Shown here piece after piece: positions 7,297 through 14,881 of a stretch of DNA of 19,958 nucleotides. The translations under genes were made by a program, and so were the position numbers. Positions within the stretch are counted from its first letter, which is position 1. Each line of letters opens with the position of its first letter. Under the pieces are notes generated by a model. It had not been told where the DNA came from and made no database searches. It saw only the letters and a program-made list of their open reading frames with translations. The stretch is from Rhodanobacteraceae bacterium (GTDB taxonomy: Bacteria; Pseudomonadota; Gammaproteobacteria; Xanthomonadales; Rhodanobacteraceae): contig JAICHS010000013.1 in assembly GCA_025924775.1 (NCBI GenBank), forward strand, positions 1-19,958, given 5' to 3'.

Positions 7297-8772
7297 TCAA
7301 AGCAGCACGACATCAAACTGCTCCTGCCCGTACTGCTCCTCTGGCTGGAACCGGATCGGCTTGCCGATGAATGCTTCCAGCTCGGCCACCACCGACGCTT
7401 CCTCTTCCAGCATCCGAGCCACCACGTCCGGTGCGGCCAGCACCAGCAGCTTCTCGGCGTTGAATTGGCGCACCGCGCGGGTGATCTCGCGGAAAATCTC
7501 GAAGCCGACGGTTTCGGCGGTCTTGCGGATGCCGCGCCCGGCGCAGGCGGGACAAGGCTCGCACAGCTGCCGCGCCAGGCTTTCGGTGGTGCGCTTGCGC
7601 GTCATTTCCACCAGCCCCAGCGGGCTCATGTCGTACACCGTGGTCTTGGCATGGTCGCGCGCGAGCGCCTTCTCCAGCGTGCGCAGTACCTGGCGCTTGT
7701 GCTCGTCGTCGTGCATGTCGATGAAGTCGATGATGATGATGCCGCCGAGGTTGCGCAGGCGCAGCTGGCGCGCCGCGGCCTGCGCCGCCTCGAGGTTGGT
7801 GCGGAACGCAGTTTCTTCCAGGTTCCGGGTCCCGAGATAAGCGCCGGTGTTGACGTCGATGGTCGTCATCGCCTCGGTCTGGTCGATCACGAGGTCGCCG
7901 CCGGATTTCAGCGGCACGTCCTTGCGCAGGGCCTTCTGGATCTCGTCCTCGACGCCGTACAGGTCGAAGATCGGCCGCTCGCCGGGGTAGTGTTCGACGC
8001 GCCCGGTGAGCTCCGGCATGAACTGACGCGCGAACTCCAGCGTGCGCTGGAAGGTTTCGCGCGAATCCACGCGCACCTTCTCGATGTCGTCGTGCATCAG
8101 GTCGCGCAGCACGCGCAGCGGCAGCGAAGGTTCCTCATACACGCGCTCGCCCAGCTGCGCGCCCGCCATCGCCGCGGCCACCTTCTGCCATACGCGCGTG
8201 ACGTAGGCGACATCCTCGCGCAGCGGCTCGGCGCCTAGGCCCTCGGCGTTGGTGCGCGCGATCAGGCCGAAGCCCGTGCCGGCCAATCCGGTCAGGAGGC
8301 CGCGCAGGCGTTCGCGCTCGGCTTCGTCCTCGATGCGGGCCGACACGCCGAGGGTCGCACTGTCCGGCAGCAGCACCAGGTAGCGCGAGGGAATGGACAG
8401 ATGCGTGGACAGCCGTGCGCCCTTGCTGCCGATCGGATCCTTGATGACCTGCACGATCACGCGCTGGCCTTCGTGCACCAGTTCGGTGATGGGCGGTACG
8501 CTGGCGGCGGGGACAGCGCCGTCGATGGCCTCGGCGTTCAGCACCGGGTGCGCCATGTCCGCCGCGTGCAGGAACGCGCTGCGCTCCAGCCCGATGTCCA
8601 CGAACGCGGCCTGCATCCCGGGCATCACGCGCTTGACGCGGCCGCAATAGATGTTGCCGACATAGCCGCGGCGACCGCTGCGCTCGATGTGCACCTCCTG
8701 CAGCACGCCGTTCTCGACCACGCCGACCCGCGCCTCGCGAGGGGTGACGTTGATCAGGATTTCCTCGGTCAT
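7297..8772 (-). CDS. rng: Ribonuclease G
   Basis: A 491-residue protein (E. coli RNase G 489). This cytoplasmic endonuclease trims the 5' end of 16S rRNA and cuts some mRNAs. Features in order: family N-terminus TEEILINVTPREARVGVVENG; S1 RNA-binding region about residues 38-120 (RRGYVGNIYCGRVKRVMPGMQ); catalytic core with metal-binding Asp306 in EAMTTIDVNTG and Asp349 in GGIIIIDFIDM; zinc-link motif CPAC at 407-410 followed by GRG. It lacks the long C-terminal scaffold of RNase E, supporting RNase G. The frame is open 37 codons further upstream, but ATG at 8772 fits the family start. Shine-Dalgarno is weak. A good promoter-like site lies about 50 bases upstream, separating it from maf. Confidence 0.97.
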   Translation of the reverse strand: MTEEILINVTPREARVGVVENGVLQEVHIERSGRRGYVGNIYCGRVKRVMPGMQAAFVDIGLERSAFLHAADMAHPVLNAEAIDGAVPAASVPPITELVHEGQRVIVQVIKDPIGSKGARLSTHLSIPSRYLVLLPDSATLGVSARIEDEAERERLRGLLTGLAGTGFGLIARTNAEGLGAEPLREDVAYVTRVWQKVAAAMAGAQLGERVYEEPSLPLRVLRDLMHDDIEKVRVDSRETFQRTLEFARQFMPELTGRVEHYPGERPIFDLYGVEDEIQKALRKDVPLKSGGDLVIDQTEAMTTIDVNTGAYLGTRNLEETAFRTNLEAAQAAARQLRLRNLGGIIIIDFIDMHDDEHKRQVLRTLEKALARDHAKTTVYDMSPLGLVEMTRKRTTESLARQLCEPCPACAGRGIRKTAETVGFEIFREITRAVRQFNAEKLLVLAAPDVVARMLEEEASVVAELEAFIGKPIRFQPEEQYGQEQFDVVLL

Positions 8773-8821
8773 CGGGGCACGGCGCGGGCAGGCCCCATGA
8801 ACGTGCAGGGCGGGAACCGCA

Positions 8822-8851
8822 CTTATAGCCCGGCGCGTCTGTACCTGTCGA
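8822..8851 (-). promoter_or_regulatory. sigma-70-type promoter candidate for rng (and yhdP)
   Basis: On the minus strand TCGACA (5 of 6 to the -35 consensus, at 8851-8846) is followed after 18 bases by TATAAG (5 of 6 to the -10 consensus, at 8827-8822). It lies in the 97-base gap between maf and rng and predicts a leader of about 43 bases before the rng ATG. AT-rich hexamers this good are rare in this GC-rich window, so rng probably has its own promoter rather than depending only on maf. Confidence 0.6.
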
Positions 8852-8869
8852 TGCACCAATCGCAGCCGT

Positions 8870-9451
8870 TCAGTCGCCGTCACGCATCAGGCCGGCGCCC
8901 CGCAGCAGGCCCACCGTTTCGTACAACGGCAGGCCCATGACCCCTGAATAGCTGCCGGACAAGTGGCTGATGAAGGCGGCCGCGCGGCCCTGGATGGCAT
9001 ACGCACCGGCCTTGCCGAAGGGCTCGCCGGTGGCGACGTAGCGTGCGATCGTGCGGTCGTCCAGTGGCGCGAACGCCACCACGGACTCGCACGCGGCAAC
9101 CATCGAACCCGTCGCCTTCGTGCAGCACACCACGGAAATCACGCTGTGCGTGCGCCCGGACAAGGCACGCAGCATTCGCGCGGCATCGGCCGCATCGCGC
9201 GGCTTGCCAAACACCCGGCCTGCCAGGACCACCTCGGTGTCGGCCCCCAGCACCACCGGGCCGTCGCTAAGCCCGGCCACATGGGCCAGGCCGGCCGCGG
9301 CCTTGGCCCGCGCGACGCGCTCCACGTACCCACGCGGCGATTCCGCATCGCCCCGCACTTCCGGCACCGCGACCTCCACGACTTCAAATGCGACGTCGAT
9401 CTGCGCGAGCAGCTCGCGCCGGCGCGGGGATTGCGAGGCCAAATAGAGCAT
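8870..9451 (-). CDS. maf: Maf/YhdE nucleotide pyrophosphatase (dTTP/UTP type)
   Basis: A 193-residue Maf protein, a house-cleaning enzyme that hydrolyses dTTP, UTP and modified forms to the monophosphate, keeping odd nucleotides out of DNA and RNA. Visible: the ASQSPRRRELL motif at residues 5-15, the catalytic GADTEVVL with Asp71, FGKPRD with Lys83, and KAGAYAIQG with Gln154; the last two are typical of the YhdE subgroup rather than the YceF subgroup. ATG at 9451 fits the family start with no extension. It lies 62 bases downstream of the antiporter stop. Maf next to rng is the conserved arrangement (also near mreBCD in E. coli). Identity is firm; substrate subgroup is inferred from these motifs. 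Confidence 0.95.
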   Translation of the reverse strand: MLYLASQSPRRRELLAQIDVAFEVVEVAVPEVRGDAESPRGYVERVARAKAAAGLAHVAGLSDGPVVLGADTEVVLAGRVFGKPRDAADAARMLRALSGRTHSVISVVCCTKATGSMVAACESVVAFAPLDDRTIARYVATGEPFGKAGAYAIQGRAAAFISHLSGSYSGVMGLPLYETVGLLRGAGLMRDGD

Positions 9452-9501
9452 CCGGCAAGGATAACGGCGCGCCGCGGCGGGCCGGTCGCAACCCGGGCGC
9501 C

Positions 9502-9513
9502 GGCCACGTGGCC
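9502..9513. repeat. perfect 12-base palindrome after antiporter stop
   Basis: GGCCACGTGGCC abuts the antiporter stop codon on its 3' side. Together with the stop (GGCC-TGA-GGCC on the minus strand) and GGCCGG/CCGGCC further on, this 62-base gap can form several GC-rich hairpins that might end the antiporter transcript before maf. No U-tract is seen; chance in GC-rich sequence is possible. Confidence 0.35.
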
Positions 9514-11322
9514 TCAGGCCGCCACACCCACGGCGGCAGCCTGCGCGGGCGGCACCAGCGCGATCACGTTCCAGCCGCTCTTCGGTTCGGTCTTGCGCCG
9601 GTCGCTGGCGACCCGCAGGCGGCCGTTCGACTCGATGCCAAACAGCAGCACCACGCCCACGCCATGCTGCGCCACGAACTCGGGCCAGCCGAACGCATCG
9701 GTCAAGGCATTGGACTTGATGCGCCAGCCGGTCTCCAGCATTTGCGCGAACCGGGCATGGGTCATGCCGTCAGCGAATAGCGCCTTGGCGCGCAGGTTGC
9801 CCGCGAACGCCGAACGCTCGTTGGCGTCCTGCGGCGCCAGCACACGCAACCGGTAAACCCGTTCGCGGCCGAATTCCTGCCGGTACTGCAGGCAGGCCAG
9901 CGAATTCAGTTCACGCCGGTTGGACATCGCCAGCAGGCGCCCGATGCCCGTCAGGTCCAGGTGCGTGGCCGCATGCTGCGACGTCGGGTTGCCGAAAAAC
10001 GTCGGCAGCCCCGCCATCCGCGCACGACTGATGCCGTCCCAATCGTCGTCGGCCAACAACACCTGGATCTTCTGTTCCGCCAACGCCTGCGCAACGCCGC
10101 ACGCCACCACGTCGGAGCCGAAAATCAACACGCCATCGGGATCGGGGTCGGCGACCTTCAGCATCCGCGCGAGCGGTCGCGCCGTCGCGCTTTGCAGCAC
10201 CACGGTGCCAATGATCAGGATGAACACCAGCGGCACCAGCGCGCCCGCGTCCGGCATGCCCAGGTCGGCCAGGCGCAGGGCGAACAGCGAGGACACCGAC
10301 GCAGCGACGATGCCGCGCGGCGACACGAAGCCGATCAGCGCGCGCTCGCGCCAGTTCATGTTGCTGCCAAGCGTCGCCGCCAGCACCGACACCGGCCGGA
10401 TCAGGAACTGCGCGGCGACAAACACCAGGATACCGGCCAGCAACATGCCCGGCGGCAATGGCCAGTGCAGGCGCGCGGCCAGCACCACGAACAACATCGA
10501 CACCAGCAACGTGGACAGGTGCTCCTTGAAGTCCATGATGTGTTCGATGTGGATGTGCTTGAGGTTGCCCAGCGTGATGCCCATGAGCGTGACCGCGACC
10601 AGGCCCGATTCGTGCGCCAGCTGGTTGGAAAGCGTGAACGCCGCCAGCACCGCGACCAGGGTGCCGTACGCCTGCAGGTATTCGGGGATCATCTGCCGCC
10701 GCAACAGGAAACCCAGCGCCACCGCCACCGCCAGGCCGATACCCGCGCCGATGCCAATCGTCGCGCCGAACACCGCCAGCGAATGGCCTTGCTGGTGCGA
10801 CACGATGGCCTCGAACACCAGCACCGCGAACAGCGCCCCGAGCGGATCCAGCACGATGCCTTCCCAGCGCAGGGCGCTGGCGATGCGCGCATTGGGGCGC
10901 AGGGTGCGCAGCATCGGCGTGATCACGGTCGGCCCGGTGACGCAGGTCAGCGCCCCGAACAGGAATGCGATCGGCCAGCCCACCCCCGCGATCCAGTGCA
11001 CCGCCGCCGCCAGCAACAGCAACGCCAGTACCGCGCCGTAGGTGACCATGCCGTGCACCGCGCGCCCGATGCCACGCAACTCGGCGAAGCGCAGCGTCAT
11101 GCTGCCCTCGAACAGGATCAGCGCGACCGCCAGCGATACCGTCGGAAACAGGAACGCGCCCAGCGCCCGGTCGGGATCGAACAGGCCCGTCGCCGGTCCG
11201 ATCACGACGCCGATCAGCAACAGGAACAGGATCGCCGGCAGGCGCAACCGCCACGCCAGCCACTGCGCGAGGAACCCCACCACCAGCAACAGCGTGAGGA
11301 TCACGCCGAGATCAACCGTCAT
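9514..11322 (-). CDS. CPA1-type cation/proton antiporter with C-terminal TrkA-N-like domain
   Basis: A 602-residue membrane protein. Residues 1 to about 385 carry roughly 12 hydrophobic segments of the monovalent cation:H+ antiporter fold, with family-typical FEGSM (71-75), ALTCVTGPTVITPML (124-138), RWEGIVLDPLGA containing Asp159 (152-163) and SPRGIVAAS (334-342), matching NhaP-like Na+/H+ or K+/H+ exchangers. From about residue 395 a soluble Rossmann-like domain starts (GVLIFGSDVVACGVAQAL, then QVLLADDDW), like TrkA-N/RCK domains that sense nucleotides; its glycine loop is degenerate compared with GxGxxG, so ligand binding is uncertain. ATG at 11322 has GAGG 6 bases upstream; another ATG 4 codons earlier (11334) lacks this. 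It sits between rlmH and maf. Ion specificity cannot be told from sequence. Confidence 0.88.
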   Translation of the reverse strand: MTVDLGVILTLLLVVGFLAQWLAWRLRLPAILFLLLIGVVIGPATGLFDPDRALGAFLFPTVSLAVALILFEGSMTLRFAELRGIGRAVHGMVTYGAVLALLLLAAAVHWIAGVGWPIAFLFGALTCVTGPTVITPMLRTLRPNARIASALRWEGIVLDPLGALFAVLVFEAIVSHQQGHSLAVFGATIGIGAGIGLAVAVALGFLLRRQMIPEYLQAYGTLVAVLAAFTLSNQLAHESGLVAVTLMGITLGNLKHIHIEHIMDFKEHLSTLLVSMLFVVLAARLHWPLPPGMLLAGILVFVAAQFLIRPVSVLAATLGSNMNWRERALIGFVSPRGIVAASVSSLFALRLADLGMPDAGALVPLVFILIIGTVVLQSATARPLARMLKVADPDPDGVLIFGSDVVACGVAQALAEQKIQVLLADDDWDGISRARMAGLPTFFGNPTSQHAATHLDLTGIGRLLAMSNRRELNSLACLQYRQEFGRERVYRLRVLAPQDANERSAFAGNLRAKALFADGMTHARFAQMLETGWRIKSNALTDAFGWPEFVAQHGVGVVLLFGIESNGRLRVASDRRKTEPKSGWNVIALVPPAQAAAVGVAA

Positions 11323-11351
11323 GCCGCCTCGCATCCTTCGGGTCGCGGGTC

Positions 11352-11380
11352 ATAGTAACGGCGCGTTGCGCACCTGAAAC
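11352..11380 (-). promoter_or_regulatory. weak promoter candidate for the antiporter
   Basis: On the minus strand GTTTCA (11380-11375) and TACTAT (11357-11352; 4 of 6 to the -10 consensus) are 17 bases apart, giving a leader of about 20-25 bases to the ATG at 11322. The -35 match is poor. It lies beyond the palindromic repeat that follows rlmH, consistent with a separate transcription unit. Confidence 0.3.
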
Positions 11381-11422
11381 CCGCAGGGTTCCCGGCCATC
11401 CACTGAACCGCGCGATCCTGAA

Positions 11423-11466
11423 CCCTCATCCGGCGCTGCGCGCCACCCTCTGCCGGAGGAGGAGGA
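11423..11466. repeat. two-hairpin GC-rich intergenic repeat, diverged copy C (after rlmH)
   Basis: CCCTCATCC followed by a perfect hairpin GGCGC TGC GCGCC (11432-11444) and then a second, weaker arm pair (CCTC ... GAGG) within CACCCTCTGCCGGAGGAGG. It has the same order of parts and orientation as the copies at 7247 and 15421, though diverged. It begins 10 bases beyond the rlmH stop in the 153-base gap before the antiporter. Confidence 0.55.
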
Positions 11467-11475
11467 AAACCTCGA

Positions 11476-11946
11476 TCACCCACGATGATACGGATGCCCA
11501 TTGAGGATCGTCACCGCGCGATACAGCTGTTCGGCCGCGACCAGCCGCACCAGCATGTGCGGGAGCGTGAGCGGCCCCAGCGACCACTTCTGGTCGGCCC
11601 GTTGCAGCACGTCGCCGTGGTGGCCGTCGGGTCCGCCGACCAGGAATGCAAGGTCGCGCCCGGCCATGCGCCACTTCGACAACTGTTGCGCGAGCTGTTC
11701 GCTCGACCACGCGGCGCCGTGGCCATCCAGCACCACGACGTGCGCGTCGCGCGGCAGCGCGGACAGCAACGCCGCACCTTCGTGTTCCATCGCGCGAACG
11801 TGGTCGCGACCCTTGCCGCGCGCGCCGGGCTTGATCTCGACAAGTTCCAGCGGCAGGTCGTGCGACAGGCGCTTGGCGTACTCCGCGAAGCCCTCCGCCA
11901 CCCAACCCGGCATGCGTTCGCCGACCGCGATCAGCCGCGCGCGCAT
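11476..11946 (-). CDS. rlmH: 23S rRNA pseudouridine-1915 N3-methyltransferase RlmH
   Basis: A 156-residue SPOUT-class methyltransferase (E. coli RlmH 155). It uses S-adenosylmethionine to methylate pseudouridine 1915 in helix 69 of 23S rRNA on the 70S ribosome. The trefoil-knot signatures are visible: FLVGGPDG at 101-108, WSLGPLTLPHMLVRLVAAEQLYRA from 121, and the near-terminal HPYHRG (the last residue is usually E). ATG at 11946 gives the family length and has AGGG a few bases upstream; the frame stays open for 30 more codons but overlaps rsfS. It lies 10 bases after the rsfS stop, a pairing conserved across bacteria and probably translationally coupled. It is the last gene of the leuS-to-rlmH block. 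Confidence 0.96.
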   Translation of the reverse strand: MRARLIAVGERMPGWVAEGFAEYAKRLSHDLPLELVEIKPGARGKGRDHVRAMEHEGAALLSALPRDAHVVVLDGHGAAWSSEQLAQQLSKWRMAGRDLAFLVGGPDGHHGDVLQRADQKWSLGPLTLPHMLVRLVAAEQLYRAVTILNGHPYHRG

Positions 11947-11956
11947 GCCCTGCCGC

Positions 11957-12379
11957 TCAACGGGCGTTCGCCGCTTCGGCTTCCGACTCGGCCTCGGGCG
12001 ACTGGTCGCCCACGGTCCACAGGCGCTCCAGCCCATAGAACTCGCGGATGCGCGGCAGCATCACGTGCACGATGATGTCGCCCAGGTCGACCAGCACCCA
12101 CTCGGCCTCCTGCTCGCCTTCAACACCCAGCGGCAGCATGCCTGCGCGCTTGGCGAACTTGACGACTTCATCGGCGATGGACTTGACGTGACGCGAGGAC
12201 GTGCCGGAGGCGATGATCAGCAGGTCGGCAATGGAGGTACGCCCGCGCACGTCGATCTCGCGAATGTCGTGTGCCTTCAATTCATCGAGGGCGGCAAGCA
12301 CGCGCCGGCGCAGGGTTGCCGTGGTGGGTGGGCGGGTGACGGAAGTGGCGTTGGAGCGCGACGCGGTCTGGTGGGTCAA
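11957..12379 (-). CDS. rsfS: Ribosomal silencing factor RsfS
   Basis: RsfS (Iojap family) binds uL14 on the 50S subunit and blocks joining with 30S during starvation. The conserved core is clear: ALDELKAHDIREIDVRG, TSIADLLIIASGTSSRHVKSIADEV, GEQEAEWVLVDLGDIIVHVML and REFYGLERLW. A short acidic-Ala tail follows. The start is unsettled: no ATG lies near the core. TTG at 12379 (TTG-ACC-CAC-CAG) gives 140 residues, plausible for this order; the frame also continues to ATG 12517 and GTG 12523 inside the end of nadD, which would add a 46-48-residue leader not typical of the family. The Shine-Dalgarno for TTG is poor (GAGG about 11 bases upstream). It lies downstream of nadD, a conserved order. Identity firm, start low confidence. 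Confidence 0.92.
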   Translation of the reverse strand: MTHQTASRSNATSVTRPPTTATLRRRVLAALDELKAHDIREIDVRGRTSIADLLIIASGTSSRHVKSIADEVVKFAKRAGMLPLGVEGEQEAEWVLVDLGDIIVHVMLPRIREFYGLERLWTVGDQSPEAESEAEAANAR

Positions 12380-12500
12380 GTTGTGGAAGGCCTCGGCCTC
12401 TGATGGCGCGCAGGGTGCGCAGCCCAAGTATGCACCCGTGGGATTCGAGCGCAAGTCACCCGGCGGAAACGGGGCCACGAAGGTCCAGACGGCGGCGCAG

Positions 12501-13187
12501 CTACCGCGGTGCGCCATTGCCACGGATCATCCCCCCCGCTCCGCCCGAGCGGTATGGGGCCAGCAGATCCGGGTCATCCAGCAGCGCCTGCGGCACCAGC
12601 CAGCGCGGTTCACGCCCGGCCGCCAACAGCCCGCGAATGCGGGTGGCGGAAATGCCCAGCGCCGACACCACCATGTCCAGCACCCGGCCCGCGGGCGCCG
12701 CGCGCAGATCATCGATGCGCGAAGTCCTGCGTGCAGCAACCTCTGCCGACAGCACCTCCGGCATGTCTGGAATCTGGGCCGGTCGCGTCAGCACGCACAT
12801 GTGCGCCAGTTCGAACAACTCGTGCCAGCGATGCCAGCTGGACAACCCGGCGAAGGCATCGGCGCCAACCAGCAGCACCAGCGGGCGGGCGGCGCCGATC
12901 TCTGCGCGCAACAGGCGCAACGTATCGAAGGTGTAGGACGGGCCTTCGCGTTCGAGTTCACGCAGGTCGCATTGCAGGCGGCCCTGCCCGGCCAGCGCGG
13001 CGCGCAGCATCGCCGCGCGTTGCGGCGCACTTGCGACGGGCTGCGGGCGGTGCGGCGGAATTTTTGCAGGCACCAGGCGCACCTCGGCGTCCAGCGCCTC
13101 GGATGCCTCCCACGCCGCGCGCAGGTGCCCGATGTGGACCGGATCGAAAGTGCCGCCGAAAATGGCCAGCGGGCGCGCGGTCGTCAT
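12501..13187 (-). CDS. nadD: Nicotinate-nucleotide adenylyltransferase NadD
   Basis: A 228-residue enzyme joining nicotinate mononucleotide and ATP to form deamido-NAD, the common step of NAD synthesis. The nucleotidyltransferase motif GGTFDPVHIGH is at residues 11-21, GPSYTFDTL at 82-90, VLLVGADAF around 104-112 and ISATRIR at 179-185 (usually ISSTxIR, a mild variant). The ATG at 13187 overlaps the holA stop as ATGA, indicating translational coupling. The C-terminus extends about 15 residues beyond the usual end with a Gly-rich stretch (SGGAGGMIRGNGAPR). If rsfS starts at 12379, 121 bases without a gene follow it; I see no clear promoter or terminator there. Confidence 0.96.
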   Translation of the reverse strand: MTTARPLAIFGGTFDPVHIGHLRAAWEASEALDAEVRLVPAKIPPHRPQPVASAPQRAAMLRAALAGQGRLQCDLRELEREGPSYTFDTLRLLRAEIGAARPLVLLVGADAFAGLSSWHRWHELFELAHMCVLTRPAQIPDMPEVLSAEVAARRTSRIDDLRAAPAGRVLDMVVSALGISATRIRGLLAAGREPRWLVPQALLDDPDLLAPYRSGGAGGMIRGNGAPR

Positions 13188-14233
13188 GCGGCCAGCAACA
13201 CGTCAGCAGCGCGCGGCTGGGCGATCGCGACCAGCAGGCGTTCCATTGCACGCCAGGAATCGTCCATCGAACTGCCCGCGGCGTCCTGGACGCGGCCCTT
13301 GGCCATGCGATCGATGCGCGCGCATTCGGCGAGGCAGCGCCGCCAGTGTGCGTTGCCGTGTCCGGCCCGCTTGAGCGCGCCCGCAAACAACTTCTGGCGT
13401 GCGGGCCACATGCCATACTCGTTGCGCGCACCGGTCGCAAAGTCGGGGGCGGACGCCAGCCGCAACGCAAGGTCGAGCTGGTTGAGCAGCCAGCCCAGCA
13501 TCGGAATCACGGCCTCGCCTTCCGCGCGCAGGCCGTTCAATATCTTCAGCGCACGCGCCGCGTCACCGGCGAACGCGGCATCGGTAAGCCGGAATACGTC
13601 ATACACCGCGTTGTCATCGCCCAGCGATTCCAGGTCGGCTGCGCCGACCGCACCGCCGGCGCGCAGTGCCGCGAGCTTGTCGATCTCCTGCGCGATCGCC
13701 AGCAGGTTGCCCTCCGCACGCGTGGCCAGCAACGCCACCGCCGCGGCGTCGGGCGCAAACCCGTGCGCGTGCATGCGCACGCGGATCCAGTCCGGCAATT
13801 CGTCCACGCGTGGCGCGCGCAACGACGCGTATACCCCCGCGCGCTCGACGGCCTTGACCCACGCGCCCTCGTGCTTCTTGCTCCACTGCGCGGCGCTGAT
13901 GAACAGCACCGTGTCGGGCGCCGGCGACTTGCACCAATCGGTGATGGCCGCGGCACCATCACGATCGGGCTTCCCGGTGGGCAGGCGCACCTCGATCAGC
14001 CGCCGCGACGCGAACAGCGACAGGCTGGCGCCGCTGCGGGCCAGGCGATCCCAGTCGAAATGCGCCTCGACGTCCAGCACCTCGCGCTCGGTAAATCCGA
14101 GCGCCCGCGCACGCGCCCGCAGCGCATCGCCCGCTTCCTGCAACTGCAACGGCTCGTCGCTAGCCAACAGGTACACCGGCGCCAGTTCGCCGCGGGCGAG
14201 CGTCTCAATGAACTTCGCGAATTCACCGGCCAC
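13184..14233 (-). CDS. holA: DNA polymerase III subunit delta HolA
   Basis: A 349-residue clamp-loader subunit (E. coli 343) that opens the beta sliding clamp. Family-typical stretches are LAPVYLLASDEPLQLQEAGDALR near the N-terminus, ASLSLFASRRLIEVRLPTGKP, DTVLFISAAQWSKK, LATRAEGNLLAIAQEIDKLA in the AAA-like region, and ARALKILNGLRAEGEAVIPMLGWLLNQL in the collar domain. It starts with GTG at 14233, just 3 bases after the lptE stop, and its stop overlaps the nadD start, so lptE-holA-nadD are tightly coupled. A start further upstream would overlap lptE, supporting this GTG. Confidence 0.96.
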   Translation of the reverse strand: MAGEFAKFIETLARGELAPVYLLASDEPLQLQEAGDALRARARALGFTEREVLDVEAHFDWDRLARSGASLSLFASRRLIEVRLPTGKPDRDGAAAITDWCKSPAPDTVLFISAAQWSKKHEGAWVKAVERAGVYASLRAPRVDELPDWIRVRMHAHGFAPDAAAVALLATRAEGNLLAIAQEIDKLAALRAGGAVGAADLESLGDDNAVYDVFRLTDAAFAGDAARALKILNGLRAEGEAVIPMLGWLLNQLDLALRLASAPDFATGARNEYGMWPARQKLFAGALKRAGHGNAHWRRCLAECARIDRMAKGRVQDAAGSSMDDSWRAMERLLVAIAQPRAADVLLAA

Positions 14234-14236
14234 GCG

Positions 14237-14779
14237 TCAGCCCGCGCTGGACGCCGCGGCGGGTGTCGCCACCCCGCCGGTGCGTGCCTGCGCTTCCAGG
14301 CGGCGCATCACGGCATCGGTCATCTCGCGCACCAGGCTGCGCTGGATCGCTTCGGTCTCGCTGGTGATCGCGGAAAACTGCGTCTGGTCGATCGCGAACT
14401 CGTGCGACAGCGACAGCGATTGCATCGGGATCACGGTCTTGCCAGTGGCGTCGGTCAGGGTGAACTGCACATCGAAACCCACCACGTACTCGCCCACGCG
14501 CTGCACCGCGCCGCTGGTCAGCATCCGCGAGGAAAACGCCGCGGTCGGAACCGCCAGCGTGGCGACGCCCGCGGTGGAGGTATCCAGCACGTTCACCCTG
14601 GATGCCCGCAGCGCCGCGGCCAGCGAGCGCGGAAATTCACCGCCACCGCTCACCTGCAGGTAAACCTGGTGCTGCATCACTTCCGGCAGCGCCGCGCTGC
14701 CCCGCAGGTGGAAGCCGCAGCCGGCAAGCGAAACGAACCCGACGACGCACAGCGCCGTTTGCAGCCATCGCTTGGTCAT
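14237..14779 (-). CDS. lptE: LPS-assembly lipoprotein LptE
   Basis: A 180-residue outer-membrane lipoprotein that plugs the LptD barrel and helps insert lipopolysaccharide. The signal peptide MTKRWLQTALCVVGFVSLAGC has a lipobox (LAGC, lipidated Cys21), followed at once by the family signature GFHLRG. Later come QVYLQVSGGGEFPRSLAAAL and a YVVGFDVQFTLTDATGK strand pair, then a helical end (EAIQRSLVREMTDAVMRRL) and an Ala/Gly tail. ATG at 14779 is supported by the signal peptide and by GGAG about 6 bases upstream; the frame stays open 24 codons further but with no signal-like sequence. It lies 102 bases after the leuS stop and 3 bases before holA, the conserved order. I see no clear terminator in the leuS-lptE gap. 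Confidence 0.95.
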   Translation of the reverse strand: MTKRWLQTALCVVGFVSLAGCGFHLRGSAALPEVMQHQVYLQVSGGGEFPRSLAAALRASRVNVLDTSTAGVATLAVPTAAFSSRMLTSGAVQRVGEYVVGFDVQFTLTDATGKTVIPMQSLSLSHEFAIDQTQFSAITSETEAIQRSLVREMTDAVMRRLEAQARTGGVATPAAASSAG

Positions 14780-14881
14780 GAAAGCTCCGTTGTGCGTGGG
14801 CGCGGGACCGGCGTGCGCATGACGATGAAGCCGCCGTCCCGGGTCCGCCAAAGCATAGCAGTGGCGCCCGCCGGTACCGCT

